DNA of 6,325 nucleotides, taken from assembly GCA_030613665.1 (NCBI GenBank), contig JAUWLN010000099.1, positions 1 through 6,325 on the forward strand. Direction: 5' to 3'. The notes under the pieces were generated by a model. It did no database searches, was not told the origin of the DNA, and saw nothing but the letters and a program-made list of their open reading frames with translations. A program made the translations under genes and the position numbers. Source of the stretch: Dehalococcoidia bacterium. GTDB lineage: Bacteria; Chloroflexota; Dehalococcoidia; Dehalococcoidales; RBG-16-60-22. The number at the start of each line of letters is the position of its first letter. Position 1 is the first letter of the stretch. Of this stretch, positions 1 through 4,183 are shown piece by piece.

Positions 1-222
1 GAGATTGCAGAGAAAACCGAGCCAGATGACCCGGCGTGCCAGTCGGTAGCCGTAGACCTCGGTGAGGATATCACCGAAGATGTAGCTCAGAGGGAAAACG
101 AAGATGGCCGCCGGCAGGAAGAACGGGCCAAGGCTGATGACCTTGACGGCGATGACGTTGGCGGTAATGAGACAGGTGATAAAGAGCGCAATGAATATCA
201 CCAGTTGGCGCGAGGCACTCAT
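1..222 (-). CDS. yhhQ: YhhQ/VUT-family queuosine precursor transporter, N-terminal part (cut by window edge)
   Basis: Translating the minus strand from an ATG at 222-220 gives 74 residues open to position 1; the remainder lies beyond the edge (the family is usually about 220 residues). Residues 7-29 form a hydrophobic helix containing ANVIAVKVI, and 34-57 form a second one ending in SYIFGDILTEVYGYR. The pattern of AN..A.K, then a glycine/proline turn, then FP.SYI.GDI.TEVYGY is the hallmark of the YhhQ (Vut_1) inner-membrane family, which takes up queuosine precursors (preQ0/preQ1) for tRNA modification. The ATG lies 1 nt past the stop of the CorA gene, so translation is probably coupled; the upstream SD (GGAT) is poor, which agrees with coupling. 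The family assignment is firm. The exact substrate is taken from characterised relatives. Confidence 0.87.
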   Translation of the reverse strand, partial: MSASRQLVIFIALFITCLITANVIAVKVISLGPFFLPAAIFVFPLSYIFGDILTEVYGYRLARRVIWLGFLCNL

Positions 223-223
223 A

Positions 224-1186
224 TCAGATCCAGCGGTGATGACGGAAGAAGTAAAGCATGCCGCCGATGATGCCCAGGCAGACGACAAACACAAAGAGCG
301 CAGAATATGGGGAATTGTTAAAAGGCCCCAGCGGGATGTTCATACCAAAGATGCTCGCCACCACCGTGATTGGCAGCAGAATGGTGGCGATGACAGTCAG
401 TATGCGCATGACCTCGTTGGTGCGGTTGGAAGCCAGCGAGTCATGGGTATCATTAAGGCCTTCGATGATTTCCTTATATTCGTCCAGGCCGTCCCATATC
501 CGGTCGACGTGGTCAACCGTGTCCCCGAAGTAAACGGTCAGGTCCATCTTGGTGAACCGCCGAATCTTTGGTTCCAGTGTGGCAATGACCGCTCTCATCG
601 GCCAGATGGTACGGCGGAAAGAGATAACATCGCGTCGCAGAATGGAGATATGCTCGATGGCGCGTGGTATCCGTTTGCTGGCGAAGATGTTGTCCTCGGC
701 TTCTTCAATGTTGGCGCTGATGCGATTCAAAATCGGGATGCAGTAATCGATAAGCCGGTCAATGATGCGGTAGAGCAGGTATCCGGAACCCGGACTGAGG
801 TTCTCCTCCCGTGCCTCTTCCTCAAGCTGACATTCCCGGAAAAGTTTGGCCAGAGGCTTGAGGTCGCCTTTATGCAGCGTAATCAGGTAATTTTCGCCAA
901 TAAACACGGACACCTGGCTGGGTGCGGTTATCCTGGCCTCTTTGTTGAATACCGGAAAGTGCAGGACCAGAAACAGGTAATCCCGGTATTCGTCGATTTT
1001 CGGTCGTTGTATACGGCTGAGACAGTCATCGAGGTCGAGTGGATGGAAGGGATAATTGTTGGCCAGATACTCCGTCTCCCGCTCGGTCGGCTTCTCAATG
1101 TCTATCCAGGTCAGGCCATTCCATTCGACCGATTCGATATTCAGCTGTTTGCTTTTTTCTTTGACGTCGGTCTCTCGGATTGCCAT
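224..1186 (-). CDS. corA: CorA-family divalent-cation (Mg2+/Co2+) channel protein
   Basis: The product is 320 residues, the usual CorA length. The large N-terminal cytoplasmic part (about 1-250) is acidic and helical with no membrane segment. TM1 is about residues 258-280 and ends in the diagnostic GMN selectivity motif (281-283). TM2 is about 296-314, and the protein ends with the basic tail RHHRWI. CorA proteins form homopentameric inner-membrane channels that let in Mg2+ and often Co2+/Ni2+, gated by cytoplasmic Mg2+. The loop after GMN reads IPLGPFNNSPYS and lacks the MPEL stretch of classical CorA, so the ion preference is less certain (ZntB-like relatives also keep GMN). The ATG at 1186 is supported by a strong SD, AGGAGAGGG at 1202-1194. 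The gene sits 63 nt after the short-chain dehydrogenase and 1 nt before yhhQ. A possible own promoter and an SD-masking hairpin lie in that 63-nt gap. Confidence 0.92.
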   Translation of the reverse strand: MAIRETDVKEKSKQLNIESVEWNGLTWIDIEKPTERETEYLANNYPFHPLDLDDCLSRIQRPKIDEYRDYLFLVLHFPVFNKEARITAPSQVSVFIGENYLITLHKGDLKPLAKLFRECQLEEEAREENLSPGSGYLLYRIIDRLIDYCIPILNRISANIEEAEDNIFASKRIPRAIEHISILRRDVISFRRTIWPMRAVIATLEPKIRRFTKMDLTVYFGDTVDHVDRIWDGLDEYKEIIEGLNDTHDSLASNRTNEVMRILTVIATILLPITVVASIFGMNIPLGPFNNSPYSALFVFVVCLGIIGGMLYFFRHHRWI

Positions 1187-1197
1187 GACATCACCCT

Positions 1198-1215
1198 CTC
1201 CTGCGTTCTCAGGAG
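1198..1215 (-). promoter_or_regulatory. Hairpin covering the corA ribosome binding site
   Basis: On the corA mRNA, CTCCTG (1215-1210) and CAGGAG (1203-1198) are perfect complements separated by a 6-nt loop. The 3' arm contains the AGGAG of the corA SD (1202-1198), so the folded RNA would hide part of it; the GGG just downstream (1196-1194) stays free. The inverted repeat is seen directly. A role in translational control of the ion channel is inference, and a chance occurrence is possible because an SD pairs readily with any CTCC. Confidence 0.4.
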
Positions 1216-1233
1216 CACAAATGCGCCCGACCT

Positions 1234-1261
1234 ATTCTACCATAGTTTATCAGAAGGTGAA
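1234..1261 (-). promoter_or_regulatory. Possible internal promoter for corA-yhhQ
   Basis: Reading the minus strand, TTCACC (1261-1256) is followed after 16 bp by TAGAAT (1239-1234), with a TG one base upstream of the -10 box (extended -10). The -35 overlaps the last codons of the dehydrogenase gene. A start near 1228 would give a leader of about 40 nt for corA. The -35 match is only moderate, so this is a candidate that would let the transporters be expressed apart from the acyl-CoA genes. Confidence 0.3.
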
Positions 1262-2008
1262 CAGATTGGCGCCACCGCTTACTTCAATCGTCTCCCCGGT
1301 TATGAAGCTGGACTCTTCCGAAGCCAGAAAGGCGAGTACGTTGCTGACCTCCTGCGGCTCACCCATGCGGCGCATCGCCATGCGCTTGACAATGCGCTCC
1401 TTGAATTCAGGAGCAACCTCGAGGAAGCCGCCGGCGTTGAAGACGCCCAGAACCAGCGCGTTGCAGGTGACTCCCTTGCGCGCACCCTCCAGTGCCGCCG
1501 TCTTGGCCAGGCCGATGAGCCCGGCTTTGGTGGCGGCATAGCTGCATTGCCCCATCCCCCCCTGGGTGCCGGTGATGGAAGAGATAATGATGATACGGCC
1601 CCAGCCGCGCTCGAGCATTCCCGGCATGCAGCACTTGATGTTGTTGAAAGCGCCTGTCAGGTTGACGGCCACATCGCGGTCCCAGTCTTTTTTCTCCGTA
1701 TTTATAATGGTGGCCGCCCGCACGATGCCAAAGGCGGCGTTATTGACCATGATTTCAACGGGGCCGAGCGTTTCTTCTATCTGCTTTACTCCCCGTTGTA
1801 CATCCTCCAGTACCGAAACATCCATCTGAACGGCAACGGCCTTTCTCCCCAGCTCTTGAATTTTCTTGACCACGGCCTCCGCCTTGTCCATGTGAGAGTA
1901 CCCGCCAACGGCCACGTTGCAGCCGGCTCTGGCCAGGGTCAAACAGTGCACGCTGCCCAGTCCACCGGAGCCGCCGGTTACCAGGGCTACTTTACCTTCA
2001 ATGGTCAT
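1250..2008 (-). CDS. Short-chain dehydrogenase/reductase, acetoacetyl-CoA reductase (PhbB)/FabG-like
   Basis: The product is 252 residues, the normal length of a classical SDR. The Rossmann nucleotide motif TGGSGGLG is at 11-18, Asp63 is the adenine contact, NNAA is at 89-92, and the catalytic set is Asn116, Ser144, Tyr157 and Lys161 (YAATK). The stretch ERGWGRIIIISS followed by GQCSYAATKAGL resembles PhbB and FabG enzymes, which reduce 3-oxoacyl-CoA or 3-oxoacyl-ACP to the (R)-3-hydroxy form with NAD(P)H. Oddity: the usual PG after the VNA strand is replaced by LG (Leu187-Gly188), next to the cofactor and substrate lid. The ATG at 2008 has a purine-rich SD (GGGAGA) upstream. The gene lies 39 nt after the hydroxyacyl-CoA dehydrogenase and is probably in its operon, which points to a CoA thioester substrate. 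The SDR family is certain; the substrate is inferred from context. Confidence 0.85.
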   Translation of the reverse strand: MTIEGKVALVTGGSGGLGSVHCLTLARAGCNVAVGGYSHMDKAEAVVKKIQELGRKAVAVQMDVSVLEDVQRGVKQIEETLGPVEIMVNNAAFGIVRAATIINTEKKDWDRDVAVNLTGAFNNIKCCMPGMLERGWGRIIIISSITGTQGGMGQCSYAATKAGLIGLAKTAALEGARKGVTCNALVLGVFNAGGFLEVAPEFKERIVKRMAMRRMGEPQEVSNVLAFLASEESSFITGETIEVSGGANLFTF

Positions 2009-2047
2009 ATCTCTTTTCTCCCTTTCTAGACCCGATTAGCGGAGGTC

Positions 2048-2899
2048 CTATTTATAATCGAAAAAGCCCTTGCCTGTTTTGCGGCCGAACCACCCTGCCG
2101 TGACCATCTTTTCCAGCAGGATTGGGGGCGCAAACTGGGGGTCTTTGAATTCATCATACATGGCGCTGGCAATATAGTAAAACGTATCCAGCCCGACCAG
2201 GTCCGCCAGAGCCAGAGGCCCGATAGGGTGGTTCAGGCCGAGCATCATGCCGTTATCGATATCTTCTCTGATGGCCACCCCTGATTCCAGCATGCGGATG
2301 GCGTTCATCACCTGGGGCACCATCAGGCGGTTGACAATAAAGCCGGGTGAGTCCGGAGCGGTGATGACGGTCTTGCCCAGCGACCGCCCGAAGCTCCGGG
2401 CCGTTTCCAGGGCCTCTTCACTGGTGGCTATAGTCCTGGATACCTCCAGCAGCTTCATTATTGGCGGCGGGTTGAAAAAGTGCATCCCGAGCACTTTTTC
2501 CGGCCTCCGGGTGGTCATAGCCATTTCAATAATGGAAAGACATGATGTGTTGGTGGCAAGGATGGCGTGTTTGGGACATATTTTATCCAGTTCGGCGAAA
2601 ATCTTCTTTTTCAGCTCCAGGTTTTCGATTGCCGCCTCAATAACGAGGTCGCAGTTGCCCAGGTCCTTCATACTGGTGGTGCTCTTGATGCGGGATATGG
2701 TGGCCTCCTTGTCCTGCGGCGTGATTTTCTCCCGCTCCACCGCTTTGGTCAGCGAAGTGTTTATCGCGGCCAGCCCCTTGCTTAACAGTTCTTCATTTAC
2801 CTCGGTAACCGTCACCTGATAGCCGGACTGAGCGCTTACCTGGGCTATGCCGCCGCCCATCTGCCCGCAACCAATGACACCAACTTGCTTTATTTCCAT
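2048..2899 (-). CDS. hbd: 3-hydroxyacyl-CoA / 3-hydroxybutyryl-CoA dehydrogenase
   Basis: The enzyme interconverts (S)-3-hydroxyacyl-CoA and 3-oxoacyl-CoA with NAD(H), in beta-oxidation or butyrate-type metabolism. The frame is open to an ATG at 2920, but that codon overlaps the stop of the upstream gene. The ATG at 2899 is preferred: it has SD AGGAAGG 7-8 nt upstream and gives 283 residues, the standard length of stand-alone Hbd. In that numbering the NAD-binding GCGQMGGG is at 10-17. The catalytic residues known from the mammalian enzyme all line up with the correct spacing: Ser119, His140 (in GMHFFNP), Glu152 and Asn190 (GFIVNRL). The C-terminal dimerisation domain contains HPIGPLALADLVGLDT and ends GRKTGKGFFDYK, as is typical. 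The gene follows the crotonase by 20 nt and precedes the SDR by 39 nt. The chain-length preference cannot be read from the sequence. Confidence 0.94.
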   Translation of the reverse strand: MEIKQVGVIGCGQMGGGIAQVSAQSGYQVTVTEVNEELLSKGLAAINTSLTKAVEREKITPQDKEATISRIKSTTSMKDLGNCDLVIEAAIENLELKKKIFAELDKICPKHAILATNTSCLSIIEMAMTTRRPEKVLGMHFFNPPPIMKLLEVSRTIATSEEALETARSFGRSLGKTVITAPDSPGFIVNRLMVPQVMNAIRMLESGVAIREDIDNGMMLGLNHPIGPLALADLVGLDTFYYIASAMYDEFKDPQFAPPILLEKMVTAGWFGRKTGKGFFDYK

Positions 2900-2919
2900 A
2901 GCGCTTCCTTCCTGCGGCA

Positions 2920-3693
2920 TTATTTACCTTTAAAATCGGGCTTTCTTTTTTCCACGAAGGCAGTTGTCCCTTCGGCGAAGTCTTCTGTGCTCATCACGTA
3001 CGCTTCCAGCGCGTTTTCCAGTCGCAGGCCGTCTTCAAGTGTGAGGCTGCTGCCTCTGAGCATCGCCTCTTTGGCGGCCCTGACCGCCAGAGGCCCCGCC
3101 TGGCATATCGTTTCCGCCCATTCCCGGGCGGTGGCCATTACCGCTTCGGGTGGGACCACCGTGTTGACCAGGCCGATGCGGTATGCCTCCTGGGCGTCAA
3201 TCGGTTTTCCCATGAGCAAAAGCTCGGAGGCTTTGCAGGACGGTATCAATCTGGGCAGTCTCTGGGTGGCTCCCCAGCCCGGAATCAGTCCCAGGGCTAC
3301 CTCGGGCGAGCCAAAACGGGCCTTTTCCGAGGCGATTCGCAGGTCGCAGGCCAGCGCAATCTCCAGACCGCCGCCCAGTGCCATGCCGTTTATGGCGGCA
3401 ATAAGCGGCTTCCAGAGGTCAAGCCCGCGCATGGGAGTAGCCGGCATTGCCCAGGGATGCTGTGAGAGGTTTTCCTTCAAGAAGGGAAGCATATCTTTGA
3501 TATCGGCGCCGGAGCAGAACACACGGTCTCCGGCACCGGTGACGATGCCCACCCACAGGCCGTCGTCATCACGGAAATCAACCATCGCCTCGTGCAGCTC
3601 TCTCGCCGTCTGAACATTTATTGAGTTCAACGCATCCGGGCGGTTGATGGTGAAGATAGCGATTTTGCCTTCTTTCTGATAATCAATAGCCAC
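2920..3693 (-). CDS. Enoyl-CoA hydratase (crotonase family)
   Basis: The product is 257 residues, the usual length for a single-domain crotonase. It should hydrate trans-2-enoyl-CoA to (S)-3-hydroxyacyl-CoA, which the next gene product oxidises. CSGADIKDM (60-68) supplies one oxyanion-hole amide (Ala63), and GMALGGGLEIALACDLRIA (103-121) supplies Gly108 and catalytic Glu111. PEVALGLIPGWGATQRLPR (130-148) carries the second catalytic glutamate, Glu131. The 20-residue gap between the two Glu matches mitochondrial hydratase (Glu144/Glu164), so this is a hydratase-type active site and not an isomerase or hydrolase variant lacking one Glu. Start: a GTG at 3693 with SD GAGGAG (3706-3701) 7 nt upstream; no better ATG is nearby. 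It is the first gene after the minus-strand promoter and leader. The downstream neighbours suggest a beta-oxidation or CoA-ester pathway; no thiolase or acyl-CoA dehydrogenase is present in the window. Confidence 0.93.
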   Translation of the reverse strand: MAIDYQKEGKIAIFTINRPDALNSINVQTARELHEAMVDFRDDDGLWVGIVTGAGDRVFCSGADIKDMLPFLKENLSQHPWAMPATPMRGLDLWKPLIAAINGMALGGGLEIALACDLRIASEKARFGSPEVALGLIPGWGATQRLPRLIPSCKASELLLMGKPIDAQEAYRIGLVNTVVPPEAVMATAREWAETICQAGPLAVRAAKEAMLRGSSLTLEDGLRLENALEAYVMSTEDFAEGTTAFVEKRKPDFKGK

Positions 3694-3833
3694 CTTAAAT
3701 CTCCTCGCCTTTTTTTGCTGGGAGCCATTCGCACGACGGCTTATAGTGAAGTGATGTCTGAATAAAACATCTCTCTTTTCAGGCGAAGGCTTCCCTGCCT
3801 GGAGGCTGTTCTTCCCTCAGGGGAACTTACTTC
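3694..3833 (-). promoter_or_regulatory. Structured 5' leader of the crotonase operon, unidentified
   Basis: From the predicted start near 3833 to the GTG at 3693 the transcript has about 140 untranslated nucleotides, long for a simple leader. Visible foldings on the minus strand: TTCCC-CTGA-GGGAA (3825-3812), extendable by flanking GTTC/GAAC; GCC-TCCA-GGC (3806-3797); and GATGT...ACATC (3771-3753). The heptamer AGGGAAG occurs twice (around 3817-3811 and 3796-3790). An A7 run (3716-3710) lies just before the SD. I see no U-tract after any hairpin, so an intrinsic attenuator is not supported. I do not recognise a known riboswitch class. It may be a cis-regulatory RNA, an operator region, or unstructured spacer. 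Confidence 0.35.
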
Positions 3834-3839
3834 GAGCCG

Positions 3840-3868
3840 ATTTTAGCAGAAGCACGAGGCACCGTCAA
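3840..3868 (-). promoter_or_regulatory. Housekeeping-sigma promoter for the crotonase-hbd-SDR operon
   Basis: On the minus strand TTGACG (3868-3863) is separated by exactly 17 bp from TAAAAT (3845-3840), with TG one base upstream of the -10 box. This is close to the sigma-70/SigA consensus and predicts a start near 3833. It is the best minus-strand promoter in the intergenic region, and it faces away from the tup promoter, with only 21 bp between the two -35 boxes. Confidence 0.7.
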
Positions 3869-3889
3869 GATTGCCCCGCTGATTGGTGG

Positions 3890-3919
3890 TTGCAGTTATT
3901 CCTGATGTTATGCTATAAT
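3890..3919 (+). promoter_or_regulatory. Promoter of the tup operon (extended -10)
   Basis: TTGCAG (3890-3895), an 18-bp spacer and a perfect TATAAT (3914-3919) preceded by TGC make a strong extended -10 promoter. Transcription would begin near 3926, 20 nt before the riboswitch closing stem and about 258 nt before tupA. The position just upstream of the aptamer supports it as the source of the riboswitch-controlled transcript. Confidence 0.72.
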
Positions 3920-3945
3920 CACCGCTGAAAAGAATATAAGTTTTC

Positions 3946-4044
3946 TTTCTCCGAGCCTGTTCTCCTAAAGGCGATTGCCTATGGAGACTGGCCGATAGGG
4001 TATCACGGGAAACGGTGGTGCCTCCCGTATTTGGAAAGGAGAGA
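3946..4044 (+). promoter_or_regulatory. Moco/Tuco-type riboswitch (molybdenum or tungsten cofactor RNA)
   Basis: Closing stem P1 pairs TTTCTCC (3946-3952) with GGAGAGA (4038-4044). A second arm pairs GCC (3955-3957) with GGC (3990-3992), then TCTCC (3961-3965) with GGAGA (3983-3987), topped by AGGC-GATT-GCCT (3969-3980). Inside it CCUAAA (3964-3969) faces UAUGG (3980-3984), nearly the 11-nt GAAA-tetraloop receptor (CCUAAG/UAUGG). A third arm pairs GGTATCAC (3999-4006) with GTGGTGCC (4015-4022) over 8 bp and is capped by a G-GAAA-C loop (4008-4013), the natural partner of that receptor. The single-stranded stretches (GGCCGATAGG, TTTGGAAAGG) look like the Moco RNA motif as I remember it. That class senses molybdenum cofactor, and some members probably sense the tungsten form. 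The tungstate importer downstream favours the tungsten form here. Class membership is from memory, without a covariance-model search. Confidence 0.8.
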
Positions 4045-4049
4045 TTATT

Positions 4050-4163
4050 TTGTTTCTGGAATTATGTGGTGGCTTTGCTGCTCGCCTTGAGTTAGAAGTT
4101 CATCTTTCGCCCTGCCTTATCATCCGTGCACCGCCTTCACTGACGAACCCCGCGTTCAAATAA
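4050..4163 (+). CDS. Possible 37-codon leader ORF between riboswitch and tupA (TTG start)
   Basis: A TTG at 4050 opens a 37-codon frame ending in TAA at 4161-4163, only 20 nt before the tupA ATG. Upstream is AAAGGAGAG with GGAG (4038-4041) 8 nt before the TTG, the best-spaced SD in the leader; that GGAG is also the 3' strand of riboswitch stem P1. The peptide would start FLELCGGFAARLELEVHL and end PPSLTNPAFK. It has no signal peptide or membrane helix, and I recognise no family. It may be a regulatory leader peptide whose translation matters more than its product, a remnant of a former first gene, or a chance frame. The non-ATG start and small size keep the confidence low; the SD and the position are the arguments in favour. 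Confidence 0.33.
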   Translation: MFLELCGGFAARLELEVHLSPCLIIRAPPSLTNPAFK

Positions 4164-4179
4164 TTTACGAAAGGTGCAC
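4126..4179 (+). promoter_or_regulatory. Inverted repeat that can mask the tupA ribosome binding site
   Basis: GTGCACC (4126-4132) is the exact reverse complement of GGTGCAC (4173-4179), with 40 nt between. The downstream arm covers part of the tupA SD (GAAAGGTG, 4169-4176; 7 nt before the ATG). The upstream arm lies inside the putative 37-codon ORF, and a ribosome terminating at 4161-4163 would disrupt the pairing. The repeat is seen directly; its use as a translational switch is inference. Confidence 0.42.
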
Positions 4180-4183
4180 AGTT

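Noticed and set aside
104..2029. Plus-strand open frame of 641 codons, the longest in the window
   Set aside because: It lies antisense to corA and the SDR, both of which have complete family motifs, correct lengths and SDs. Its translation shows no domain, and it runs through the corA-SDR gap, as a shadow frame in GC-rich coding DNA can.
2247..2819. Plus-strand frame of 190 codons
   Set aside because: Antisense to hbd, serine-rich low-complexity translation without recognisable motifs; a shadow.
2900..2920. Upstream ATG giving Hbd seven extra residues
   Set aside because: It overlaps the crotonase stop and would add MPQEGSA before the conserved start of the Rossmann fold; the sequence encoding the extra residues is itself the SD of the ATG at 2899.
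2885..3613. Plus-strand frame of 242 codons
   Set aside because: Antisense to the crotonase, Ser/Ala/Pro-rich with no family signature; a shadow.
3710..3716. T7 run as a plus-strand terminator
   Set aside because: No GC-rich hairpin precedes it and no plus-strand gene ends there; on the transcribed minus strand it is an A-run before the SD.
3740..3745. TATAAG on the minus strand as a second -10 for the crotonase operon
   Set aside because: No acceptable -35 at 16-18 bp; the promoter at 3840-3868 is far better.
3758..3790. GCCTGAAAAG-like stretch on the minus strand recalling part of a fluoride riboswitch
   Set aside because: The conserved GG.GATG segment and pseudoknot partners are missing.
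4064..4090. ATG-started 8-codon mini-ORF in the tupA leader
   Set aside because: No well-placed SD and very short; the TTG frame at 4050 fits the strong SD much better.
4050..4163. Resemblance of the small ORF to a decayed MoaD/ThiS-type start (FLELCGGFAARLELEVHL)
   Set aside because: The likeness is limited to a few hydrophobic positions and a GG; there is no C-terminal GG tail, so it is too weak to name.
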